From Geothrix oryzae (GTDB taxonomy: Bacteria; Acidobacteriota; Holophagae; Holophagales; Holophagaceae), in contig NZ_AP027079.1 in the NCBI RefSeq assembly GCF_030295385.1, forward strand, positions 3,162,001 to 3,226,000: a stretch of 64,000 bases of DNA, in the 5' to 3' direction. Made by a program: the position numbers and the translations under genes. Position 1 is the stretch's first letter. Each line of letters begins with the position of its first letter. Shown here in pieces: positions 34,784-41,839 of this stretch. The notes beneath the pieces are model-generated. The model saw only the letters and a program-made list of their open reading frames with translations. It made no database searches and was not told the DNA's origin.

Positions 34784-34914
34784 CTGGACTCGGGCCAGCC
34801 CCGGCCGCGCGGACGCGGCCAGGATCCAGCGTCGAATGGGATCGTGGAGGCGCGACTTGATGTCGCGCCGGAGCGAGACCGGCAGACGGCACAGCCGGAT
34901 GCGTTCGAGGCCAG
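34784..34914 (+). repeat. tRNA-tail element behind tRNA-Arg
   Basis: This copy begins with an inverted, slightly worn copy of the tRNA-Arg end (TGCGCCTGGCTGGACTCG, 34775-34792) and ends with TTCGAGGCCAGC, a direct copy of its T arm. CTGGACTCG (34784-34792) pairs with CGAGGCCAG (34906-34914), one mismatch. The core holds the hairpin GGCGCGAC-TTGAT-GTCGCGCC (34849-34869), then GGAGCGAGACCGGC and CGGC-ACA-GCCG (34887-34897). An extra hairpin (GGCCGCG/CGCGGCC, 34803-34820) makes this copy longer. The stretch 34614-34956 contains only this and the tRNA. Confidence 0.7.
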
Positions 34915-34956
34915 CGTGAACCGGATCGGCCTCTCTACCCCTCCGCTGGACTCGAA

Positions 34957-35403
34957 TCAGGCCAGGACATCGAACGCGCCGGTCCTCGCGCTGAGCCCGG
35001 CGCGCGGCCTCCCCTGCGGACCGTAGGAACGCTCGTCGACGGGTGCCTTCCGGGAGGCGGGCCCGAACGGGTCCTCCTTTGGATGGGCCAAGGCGTAGGC
35101 CAGGTCCTCCGCCGGCGAGACCTGGCCGTTGCGATTGGCATCCCGCGGGTCGCTGGCCGCGACCAGGTTGGGCGTCTCCCTGGGACTGTATGGGGTCGAA
35201 GTGGCCGCCTCCGCCCTGGAGGACGAGCGGCCCTCCCGCAGGCGCTTGAGGATCTCCAGCTGTGGGTGCCTCAGGGCGTAGGCCTGATCTTCGGCGGCCG
35301 AAACGACACCGTCCTGGTTGGTGTCCCTCGGGTCATAGGCGAGCGCCTTCAGGGCGCTGGGACCCGAAGTTGTAGAAGCACTCTGGATGCCGCCGATCTG
35401 CAT
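34957..35403 (-). CDS. Small protein with two EF-hand-like calcium loops
   Basis: A 148-residue protein with no export signal from the start chosen. Two loops follow the calcium-binding pattern: DPRDTNQDGVVSAAEDQAYA near residue 25 and DPRDANRNGQVSPAEDLAYA near 85. Each is followed by a similar segment, so the protein is an internal duplication separated by a Ser/Thr/Pro linker. I chose ATG 35403 for a GGGGGG seven bases ahead; starts at 35409, 35463 and 35520 are also in frame. Its role is unknown; a dockerin-like or calcium-sensing use is possible. Confidence 0.6.
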   Translation of the reverse strand: MQIGGIQSASTTSGPSALKALAYDPRDTNQDGVVSAAEDQAYALRHPQLEILKRLREGRSSSRAEAATSTPYSPRETPNLVAASDPRDANRNGQVSPAEDLAYALAHPKEDPFGPASRKAPVDERSYGPQGRPRAGLSARTGAFDVLA

Positions 35404-35496
35404 GCCCATTCCCCCCAGGGGGACGCTCCGAAAGAATAGGTCCCGAAACGCGGTGGCGCCCATCCATCCACCCAGACCCGCTAGACTTTTCCCTCC

Positions 35497-35994
35497 ATGT
35501 CCCCTGATGCCTCCTTCCACCTCGATCCGGAGCTCGTGCGTTTCATGACGAGCGGCATCTCCATGAATGCGGGTTCAGGGAGCGCCGACGGGACGCCCAG
35601 CCAGTGCCGGGTCCTCGGCTGCCGCGTGGATCCCGGAACGGACCTCGTCACAGTCTTCTTCGCCGAGCCCCAGGCCGTCGACCTGCTGCGGGATGTCGCC
35701 CGATCCGGCAAGCTGGCCGTGGTCTTCAGCGACCCCCCCACGCACCGGACGGTCCAGGTCAAGGGCTCCGACGCCCGCCGGGTGCCGCTGGCCGAGGGGG
35801 ACCTGGCGCGGGTGGCCGCCTACCGCACGGCCTTCGTCCAGTGCCTCCTGCCCCTGGGATTCACCGAACCCATGGTCCGCACCTTCCTCGATTGCCCGGA
35901 CGCCGGCCTGGTGGCCCTGACCTTCACGCCGGAAGCCGCCTTCAACCAGACCCCGGGAGCCCCGGCCGGCTCCCCCTGGGCCCCGGGGGCCTGA
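35497..35994 (+). CDS. FMN-binding split-barrel (pyridoxamine oxidase-like) protein
   Basis: A 165-residue protein with the pattern of the pyridoxamine 5'-phosphate oxidase-like split barrel: V-T-V-F-F-A-E-P-Q, then V-A-R-S-G-K-L-A-V-V-F-S-D-P-x-T-H-R-T-V-Q-V-K-G. No catalytic assignment is possible. It is translationally coupled (TGATG) to the larger GAF protein downstream, which begins with another split barrel, so the two may act together, for example in flavin or redox sensing. Confidence 0.65.
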   Translation: MSPDASFHLDPELVRFMTSGISMNAGSGSADGTPSQCRVLGCRVDPGTDLVTVFFAEPQAVDLLRDVARSGKLAVVFSDPPTHRTVQVKGSDARRVPLAEGDLARVAAYRTAFVQCLLPLGFTEPMVRTFLDCPDAGLVALTFTPEAAFNQTPGAPAGSPWAPGA

Positions 35995-37340
35995 TGCTCC
36001 CCACCCGCGCCCTCCGCGACTGCCTCGACGGCGACATCCCCGGCGTGGTCTCCACCTGCGCGGCCGACGGAACGCCCAATGTGGCCTACATGTCCCAGGG
36101 CCAGTACCTGGACCGGAATCACCTGGCCCTGTCCTACCAGTTCTTCAACCGCACCCGCCAGAACATCCTGGCCAACCCCCGGGCCACCCTGGGCCTCATC
36201 CACCCCCAGACCGCCCAGCAGTACCGGGTCCACCTCACCTACCAGCGGACGGAAACGACGGGTCCCGTCTTCGAGTCCATGAAGGCCAAGCTCGCCGGCA
36301 TCGCTTCGCACACGGGCATGAGCGGCGTGTTCCGCCTGTTGGGCTCCGACATCTACCGCATCGAGCGGGTGGAAGTGGTGCCCGGCAGCACGGTGGCGGC
36401 CCCCATCCCAGCCGTGGACGGCCTCTCGGCCCTCAGGGCCTGCATGGAGCGCCTGCCGGCCAGCCCGGATGCCGAGTCCCTGCTCGACGCCCTGCTCGAC
36501 GGCCTCCTGGAGCACTTCGCCATCGAGCACGCCCTGGTCATGATGCTGGATCCAGGCCGGTCCCGGCTCTACACCGTGGCCAGCCGGGGCTACGAGACTT
36601 CCGGCGTGGGCTCCGAGATCCCGCTGGGCGAGGGGGTGATCGGCATGGCCGCCCGCGAACGGGTGCCCATCCGCATCTCGCACATGACCTCCGAGTACGC
36701 CTACGGCCGGGCCATGCGCGAAGGCGCCGAGCAGCGCGGTCTGGGCGATCTCCTGGAGACCGCGATCCCCTTCCCGGGCCTGGCGGCGCCGGGCAGCCAG
36801 CTGGCGGTGCCCATCCCCGGGGCCCGGGAACCCATCGGCGTGCTGTTCGTGGAAAGCCCCGCGGACATGCGCTTCTCCCACGCCGATGAGGATGCCCTCG
36901 TGGCCCTGGCCACCCAGGTGGGGGGCCTCTTCCGCCTGTTCCTGGCCGAGCTGGAGCTGGGGGAGGAGACCCAACCCGCGGCGGGGCAGCCGCCCCACCC
37001 CGAGGGCGCGCCCCTGCGGGTGCGGCACTATCCCGCCAACGACAGCGTCTTCCTGGGCGACGACTACCTCATCAAGGGGGTGGCCGGGAGCATCCTGTGG
37101 ACCCTGCTGAAGGATCATCAGGCCCTGGGGCGCACCCAGTTCAGCAACCGCGAGCTGCGCGCCGACCCCCGGGTGCGCCTGCCGGACCAGAGCGACAACC
37201 TGGAGGCCCGCCTGGTCCTCCTGCACCGCCGCCTGGCGGAACACCAGGCCTGCGTCCAGATGGAGAAGACGGGGCGGGGGCGGTTCCGCCTGGTGGTCGA
37301 CCGGCCCCTGGAACTCGAAGACATGGACCCCGGGGCCTGA
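35994..37340 (+). CDS. Split-barrel, GAF and winged-helix fusion protein
   Basis: A 448-residue protein in three parts. Residues 1-140 are a pyridoxamine oxidase-like FMN barrel (GVVSTCAADGTPNVAYMSQG, FFNRTRQNI). Residues about 160-315 form a GAF domain (LDALLDGLLEHFAIEHALVM ... PLGEGVIGMAARERVPIRIS). Residues about 340-440 are a small helical domain (GVAGSILWTLLKDHQALGRT ... LVLLHRRLAEH) resembling a winged helix or signalling output. This combination suggests a cytoplasmic sensor of flavin or redox state. Its output and targets are unknown. It follows the previous gene with a start/stop overlap. Confidence 0.7.
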   Translation: MLPTRALRDCLDGDIPGVVSTCAADGTPNVAYMSQGQYLDRNHLALSYQFFNRTRQNILANPRATLGLIHPQTAQQYRVHLTYQRTETTGPVFESMKAKLAGIASHTGMSGVFRLLGSDIYRIERVEVVPGSTVAAPIPAVDGLSALRACMERLPASPDAESLLDALLDGLLEHFAIEHALVMMLDPGRSRLYTVASRGYETSGVGSEIPLGEGVIGMAARERVPIRISHMTSEYAYGRAMREGAEQRGLGDLLETAIPFPGLAAPGSQLAVPIPGAREPIGVLFVESPADMRFSHADEDALVALATQVGGLFRLFLAELELGEETQPAAGQPPHPEGAPLRVRHYPANDSVFLGDDYLIKGVAGSILWTLLKDHQALGRTQFSNRELRADPRVRLPDQSDNLEARLVLLHRRLAEHQACVQMEKTGRGRFRLVVDRPLELEDMDPGA

Positions 37341-37485
37341 CCCCCCGACCTGCCCTTTCTTAAAACATCCTTAAAGGCTTGCTAATTCTTCCTTAAGGGT
37401 GGAAAAAAGACATAAACCAATCCGACTTGATGCGATAAACCCCTCATCGGGCTTTGAACCCCCCCGACCCCTGATGAGGTGAATC
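37341..37485 (+). promoter_or_regulatory. AT-rich promoter region before the cytochrome genes
   Basis: A conspicuously AT-rich stretch with repeated CTTAAA-type words (37370-37400: TTCTTAAAACATCCTTAAAG, then CCTTAAGG) lies ahead of the cytochrome gene. CCTCATC (37442-37448) and GATGAGG (37474-37480) can pair just before the start codon. A promoter and a hairpin leader are likely, but I cannot place -35 and -10 boxes with certainty. Confidence 0.45.
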
Positions 37486-38040
37486 ATGTCCCTGACCCGC
37501 CCCTTCGTCCTGGCCCTGCTCGGCGTCGCCCTGGCCCAGGCCGGCACTCCCGGCAAGTCCGTCATCCAGCGCGGGGCCTACCTGGTCTCGATCTCGGGCT
37601 GCCACGACTGCCACACCCCCCTCAAGATGGGTCCCAAGGGCCCCGAGCCGGACATGACCCGCATGCTCTCCGGGCATCCCGAGGGCCTGAAGATGCCCCC
37701 GGCGCCGAAGCTGGCGGAAGGCCCCTGGGGCTGGGTCGGCTCCCTGAGCATGACGGCCTTCACCGGCCCCTGGGGCGTGACCTACACCGCCAACCTCACC
37801 CCCGACAAGGAAACCGGCCTGGGCAGCTGGACCGAGGCTCAGTTCCTCCAGATGGTGCGCACGGGCCGGCACCTGGGCCAGGGCCGCCGCATCCTGCCCC
37901 CCATGCCCATCCAGAACCTCCAGCTCGTCAGCGAGCCGGACCTGAAGGCCATCTTCGCCTACCTGCAGTCCATCCCCGCCATCCACAACCGCGTGCCCGC
38001 CCCCATCGAGCCGGCCGCGACGCCCATCCCCATGCACTGA
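37486..38040 (+). CDS. Exported monoheme cytochrome c
   Basis: A 184-residue periplasmic protein with a signal peptide (cleavage near LAQAG). It has one heme-binding motif, CHDCH, near residue 42, and a candidate axial Met in RRILPPMPIQN. The body matches small c-type cytochromes with the pattern R-G-A-Y-L-V-x-x-x-G-C-H-D-C-H, as found in dehydrogenase or reductase chains. It starts a run with a diheme-type cytochrome and TPP-dependent dehydrogenase subunits, but a direct electron route between them is not shown. Confidence 0.85.
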   Translation: MSLTRPFVLALLGVALAQAGTPGKSVIQRGAYLVSISGCHDCHTPLKMGPKGPEPDMTRMLSGHPEGLKMPPAPKLAEGPWGWVGSLSMTAFTGPWGVTYTANLTPDKETGLGSWTEAQFLQMVRTGRHLGQGRRILPPMPIQNLQLVSEPDLKAIFAYLQSIPAIHNRVPAPIEPAATPIPMH

Positions 38041-38053
38041 GCCGAGTCCGGCC

Positions 38054-39064
38054 ATGCGCGCACTCCTCCTCGCCGCCCTGGCGGCCTTCGGCCTGGTGCC
38101 GGGGGCTGCCCGGACCCTCCCCCGGGCCCTCCCCCAGCCGCCCCGCCTGCTGTCCCAGACCGGCCTCTATGCCGCCTCCGGGGTGGTGGACGCCCGGCAC
38201 CTGGCCTATGCGCCCCAGTACCCGCTATGGACCGATGGCGCCGCCAAGTCCCGGTGGCTCCACCTCCCGGCGGGGACGGCCATCGACGGGCGCGACGAGG
38301 AGGGCTGGGTCCTCCCGGTGGGCACCAAGGCCTGGAAGGAGTTCCGCTTCGGCGGCCGCAAGGTGGAGACGCGCCTGATCTGGAAGACCGGCCCGGCGAC
38401 CTGGGTCTTCGCCAGCTATGCCTGGAACGAGGCCCAGACCGACGCCACGCTCGTGCCCGAGGACGGCCAGCCGGAGGCCGCCGAGATCGCCCCCGGCCTG
38501 CGCCACAGCATCCCCTCCCGGGAGGACTGCCGCGGCTGCCACGGCCGGGAGCAGGTGGAGATCCTGGGCTTCAACGCCCTCCAGCTTTCGCCGGATCGCG
38601 ATCCCGGCGCCCTCCACGCGGAGGCCCTGCAGCCGGGCATGATCACCCTCGACGACCTGGTCGCCCGGCACCTCCTGCGGGGCGCCCGCCCGGACCTGCT
38701 GAGCCGCCCGCCCCGCATCGCCGCGGAAACCCCGGCCGCCCGCACGGCGCTGGGCTACCTCCAGGCCAACTGCGCCGCCTGCCACCGTGCCGACCGGCCC
38801 ATCCCGGGCCTCCAGCTGGACCTCCGCCCCCGGGCCGCCCTCCGCACGACCCTGGATCAACCCGGCTCCTACCGCATTCCCGGTCAGGCGGACTCGCGGA
38901 TCCTGAGCCCCGGCCACCCGGAGCGCAGCACGCTGCTCCACCGCATGGCCTCGCGCCATGCCCTCTCCCAGATGCCCCCCCTGGGCTCGGTCCTGGTGGA
39001 CCAGGCGGCGGTGGACCACCTCCGCCGCTGGATCGCCGACGCACCGCTCCTTCCCTCCCACTGA
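38054..39064 (+). CDS. Exported protein with two c-type heme motifs
   Basis: A 336-residue protein with a signal peptide and two heme motifs, CRGCH near residue 160 and CAACH near residue 240. The amino half (YPLWTDGAAKSRWLHLPAG) resembles exported proteins that carry c-type hemes in a carboxyl domain. The end holds a possible Met ligand (MPPLGSVLVDQ). It follows the monoheme cytochrome by 13 bases. It probably moves electrons in the periplasm; donor and acceptor are unknown. Confidence 0.78.
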   Translation: MRALLLAALAAFGLVPGAARTLPRALPQPPRLLSQTGLYAASGVVDARHLAYAPQYPLWTDGAAKSRWLHLPAGTAIDGRDEEGWVLPVGTKAWKEFRFGGRKVETRLIWKTGPATWVFASYAWNEAQTDATLVPEDGQPEAAEIAPGLRHSIPSREDCRGCHGREQVEILGFNALQLSPDRDPGALHAEALQPGMITLDDLVARHLLRGARPDLLSRPPRIAAETPAARTALGYLQANCAACHRADRPIPGLQLDLRPRAALRTTLDQPGSYRIPGQADSRILSPGHPERSTLLHRMASRHALSQMPPLGSVLVDQAAVDHLRRWIADAPLLPSH

Positions 39065-39085
39065 CCTCCCATCCCCGAGGACGCC

Positions 39086-40048
39086 ATGCACCCCTCCCGA
39101 CCCGCCCCCACCCGCCTCGACCTGCTCGGGGCCATGCTCCGCATCCGGGCCTACGAAGAAAAGATCGTGGCCTTCCATGAACGGGGCCCCTTCCCCCATG
39201 TCTGCACCTCCGTGGGCCAGGAGGCCACCGCCGTGGGCGTGGTCTCCGCCCTCCACCCCGACGACCAGATCCTCACCAACCACCGCAGCGCCGGACACCT
39301 CCTGGCCCGCGGCGCCGATCCGGGCCGCCTCCTGGCCGAGGTCATGGGCCGCAGCACGGGCTACTGCAAGGGCCGCAGCGGCACCCTGCACATCTCCGCC
39401 AAGGAGCTGGGGGTCATCCTCACCTCCACCATCGTGGGCGGGGAGCTCTCCCTGGCCCCCGGCGTGGCGCTCTCGCGCAGCCTGCTCGGCGGCGAGGGCA
39501 TCGTGGTCTGCTTCTTCGGCGACGGCGCCGCCTGCGAAGGCATCTTCCACGAATCGCTGAACCTGGCCTCCGTGTGGAATCTGCCGGTGCTCTATGTCTG
39601 CGAGAACAACCAGTGGCAGGCCTTCGTGCACCGCAAGGAGACCATGGTGGGCGATCACATCGCCCCCTGGGCCGCCTCCTACGGCATGGACAGCCTCACG
39701 GTGGATGGCAACGACGCGGAAGCCGTGCTGGAAGCCGCCACCCGCGCCGCGGCGCAGGTGCGTGCCACCCGCCGCCCCTTCCTCCTGGAAGCCTGGACCT
39801 ATCGCCAGCGGGGCCACATGGAGCCCCATGACCAGTCCTATGTGGATCCCGCCGAGATCCAGACCTGGCTGGCCAAGGACCCCATCGCCCGCCTGGAGGA
39901 GCGCCTCCTGGCCTCCGGCGAGCTGACCCGGGAGGGCCTCGAAGCCCTCCGCGCCGACGCTCGCGCCGCCATGGAAGCGGCCGCGGACTTCGCCACCGCC
40001 TCCCCCTACCCCGATCCCTCTGAACTCACCGCCGGCGTCTACGCCTGA
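39086..40048 (+). CDS. TPP-dependent dehydrogenase E1 alpha subunit
   Basis: A 320-residue E1 alpha subunit of the pyruvate, acetoin or branched-chain 2-oxo acid dehydrogenase family. The thiamine diphosphate motif is FFGDGAACEGIFHESLNLAS ... CENNQWQAF, with the GDG and NN of the family. RSGTLHIS and RQRGHMEPHD are also typical. The best general match is the acetoin or pyruvate type (AcoA/PdhA). E1 beta follows after nine bases. No E2 or E3 gene is nearby, so these two must work with distant partners or as a stand-alone decarboxylase. Confidence 0.85.
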   Translation: MHPSRPAPTRLDLLGAMLRIRAYEEKIVAFHERGPFPHVCTSVGQEATAVGVVSALHPDDQILTNHRSAGHLLARGADPGRLLAEVMGRSTGYCKGRSGTLHISAKELGVILTSTIVGGELSLAPGVALSRSLLGGEGIVVCFFGDGAACEGIFHESLNLASVWNLPVLYVCENNQWQAFVHRKETMVGDHIAPWAASYGMDSLTVDGNDAEAVLEAATRAAAQVRATRRPFLLEAWTYRQRGHMEPHDQSYVDPAEIQTWLAKDPIARLEERLLASGELTREGLEALRADARAAMEAAADFATASPYPDPSELTAGVYA

Positions 40049-40057
40049 GGAGCCCCC

Positions 40058-41041
40058 ATGTCCCTGATGACCGCCCATGAAGCCCTCGACCAGGCCGTAG
40101 CCGAAGAGATGCACCGCGATGCCCGCGTGCTGATGTTCGGCGAAGGCGTCGCCACCAAGCGCAAGCACCTGCTGGACGCCTTCGGGCCCCAGCGCGTGCG
40201 CAACACCCCCCTCGCCGAGGGCATCATCGCCGGCACGGCCGCCGGGGCCGCCGCCACGGGCCTGCGCCCGGTGGTGGACCTGCTCTTCGCGCCCTTCCTC
40301 TGCTTCGCCATGGACGAGATCGTGAACAGCGCCGGCAAGCTGCGCTACATGTCCGGGGGCCAGTTCTCGTTCCCCATGGTGGTGCTCACCATGACCGGCG
40401 GCGGGTGGACCGTGGGCGCCCAGCACAACCACAACCTGGAGGCCTGGTTCGTCCACAGCCCCGGCCTCAAGGTGGTGATGCCCTCCACGCCGGAGGACTT
40501 CAAGGGCCTCATGAAGGCCGCCATCCGCGACGAGAATCCCGTCCTCTTCTTCATGGACATGGCCCTGGCCTTCGTCCCCGGCGAGGTGGCCGAGGGCGAG
40601 GTCTTCGTGCCCCTGGGCCAGGCCGCCATCCGGCGGGAGGGCACGGAGGTCACCCTCATCTCCTACGCCAAGACCGTGCACACCTGCCTCGCCGCCGCCG
40701 AGACGCTGGCGGAGCAGGGCGTCTCCGCCGAGGTCATCGACCTGCGCACCCTGAAGCCCCTGGACGAGGCGACCATCCTCGCCTCCGTCCGCAAGACCGG
40801 CCGGGCCGTGGTGGTGCACGAAGCCAGCCGGCTCTGCGGCGTGGGGGCCGAAGTGACGGCCCTCCTGTCCGAGCAGGCCTTCGACGCCCTCAAGGCGCCC
40901 GTCGTGCGGCTCACCGGTCCCGATGCACCGGCCCCGTCCAGCTACCCGCTGGAGCAGGCCTTCACCCCCCAGGCCGACGCCATCGTCCAGGCCGCGACTC
41001 AGCTGGTGGCGCGGAGCCCCGAGGTCGCCCCGATCTGGTGA
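40058..41041 (+). CDS. TPP-dependent dehydrogenase E1 beta subunit
   Basis: A 327-residue E1 beta subunit that completes the active site of the alpha subunit. The family pattern is clear: A-L-D-Q-A-V-A-E-E-M near the start, FGEGVATKRKHLLDAFG, NTPLAEGIIAGTAAGAAATG, PVVDLLFAPFLCFAMDEIVN, and later VIDLRTLKPLDEATI. It is separated from the alpha gene by nine bases. A hairpin just past the stop is shared with the convergent hemerythrin gene. Confidence 0.88.
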   Translation: MSLMTAHEALDQAVAEEMHRDARVLMFGEGVATKRKHLLDAFGPQRVRNTPLAEGIIAGTAAGAAATGLRPVVDLLFAPFLCFAMDEIVNSAGKLRYMSGGQFSFPMVVLTMTGGGWTVGAQHNHNLEAWFVHSPGLKVVMPSTPEDFKGLMKAAIRDENPVLFFMDMALAFVPGEVAEGEVFVPLGQAAIRREGTEVTLISYAKTVHTCLAAAETLAEQGVSAEVIDLRTLKPLDEATILASVRKTGRAVVVHEASRLCGVGAEVTALLSEQAFDALKAPVVRLTGPDAPAPSSYPLEQAFTPQADAIVQAATQLVARSPEVAPIW

Positions 41042-41061
41042 GGTCGGGGAGCCCCGGATCA

Positions 41062-41099
41062 GATCACTGGAGCGCTTTTCCTCAGGCGCTCCGGTGATC
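41062..41099. terminator. Bidirectional hairpin between E1 beta and hemerythrin
   Basis: GATCACTGGAGCGC (41062-41075) pairs with GCGCTCCGGTGATC (41086-41099) over 14 positions with one mismatch, closing a ten-base loop. The right arm encodes the last residues of the hemerythrin protein, so the terminator is built into coding sequence. Confidence 0.75.
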
Positions 41100-41498
41100 C
41101 TTCAGGTACGCCACATAGGCCAGGTCCGACTCGCAGATGTGGTGATCCAGCCAGGCCCCCAGGAACGCGACCACCTCCAGATCCACCCGCTGCCCCTTGA
41201 GCCGCCGGTACTGGAGGTCGCGGGCCTGGTGGATCAGCTCCAGGTGCTGCTCCGCATGGGCAAGACGCCCGGGGAACCCCATCTCCTTCATGAGGGATTC
41301 CTCGGTCTGGCAGTGCCGGATGATGTGCTGGACGATGAAGGCCAGCTCCTCGTCCACCCGGGATTCATCCCTCCGCCCCTCGGCCGCGGAGCCGAGCGCC
41401 CCGGCCAGCCGGTCCAGGGCCTCGAACAGCCCCCGGTGCTGGGCATCGATGGGCTCCAGCCCGGTCTCGTACTGCTCCCGCCAGCGCTCGGATGGCAT
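41082..41498 (-). CDS. Bacteriohemerythrin
   Basis: A 138-residue oxygen-binding di-iron protein. The ligand set is complete: AQHRGLFE near residue 22, IIRHCQTEESLM near 68 (His and Glu), HAEQHLEL near 86 (two His) and DHHICESDLAYV near 122 (His and Asp). Such proteins carry or sense oxygen. I chose ATG 41498 (MPSERWREQY) because GGAGA lies six bases ahead; an ATG at 41510 is possible. Longer frames run back through the tRNA-Pro region and are not believable. Confidence 0.9.
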   Translation of the reverse strand: MPSERWREQYETGLEPIDAQHRGLFEALDRLAGALGSAAEGRRDESRVDEELAFIVQHIIRHCQTEESLMKEMGFPGRLAHAEQHLELIHQARDLQYRRLKGQRVDLEVVAFLGAWLDHHICESDLAYVAYLKDHRSA

Positions 41499-41601
41499 CA
41501 GGCTCTCCATCGGGACGGGAGGAGATCCGCCCCGGGACAAAAAGAATACTACAGGGTCAATTAACGGCGGCACCTCCGCCTTTCGGACTGCCTCGCCCGG
41601 T

Positions 41602-41699
41602 CGTGATTCGAACTGCGTCTGGCTTCGCCAGCCGCCGGTATCGCTCCAGCGCCACATCAAGTGGCGCCTCCGCGATCCCACTCGAGCGTTCGAATCACG
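41602..41699 (-). repeat. tRNA-tail element behind tRNA-Pro
   Basis: On the minus strand the element starts with CGTGATTCGAAC and ends with GTTCGAATCACG, a perfect 12-bp outer stem made from the tRNA-Pro T arm in both orientations. Inside are ATCGC/GCGAT (41640-41644 with 41672-41676) around GCGCCAC/GTGGCGC (41649-41655 with 41661-41667), and CTGGC-TTC-GCCAG (41619-41631). The core GGAGCGATACCGGC matches the other two copies. The whole 341-base gap between the hemerythrin gene and the next CDS holds only this, a terminator and the tRNA. Confidence 0.75.
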
Positions 41700-41708
41700 G
41701 CTCTTTTT

Positions 41709-41752
41709 CCGACCAAGAAAAGGGGGCCGGAGGGCCCCCTTTTCTTGGTCGG
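41709..41752. terminator. 20-bp terminator stem overlapping the tRNA-Pro 3' end
   Basis: Arms 41709-41728 and 41733-41752 pair perfectly over 20 bp around GGAG. The right arm includes the tRNA's own 3' end with its CCA (41746-41752), so the stem is made in part from an inverted copy of the tRNA tail. T and A runs allow termination in both directions. Confidence 0.85.
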
Positions 41753-41822
41753 AGCGGAGAGATTCGAACTCTCGACCCCCTGCTCCCAAAGCAGGTGCGC
41801 TACCAGGCTGCGCCACGCTCCG
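41746..41822 (-). tRNA. tRNA-Pro (TGG)
   Basis: A complete cloverleaf with a CCTGC/GCAGG anticodon stem, loop TTTGGGA and anticodon TGG. The acceptor stem begins CGGAGCG and CCA is encoded at its 3' end (41746-41748). The T arm is GAGAGTTCGAATCTCTC. Confidence 0.96.
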
Positions 41823-41839
41823 ATGACACCAGTGTACCG

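Noticed and set aside
41082-41816. A longer hemerythrin gene starting upstream of 41510
   Set aside because: The extra part runs through the tRNA-Pro gene, its terminator and the tail element; the core protein starts at 41498 behind a good ribosome binding site.
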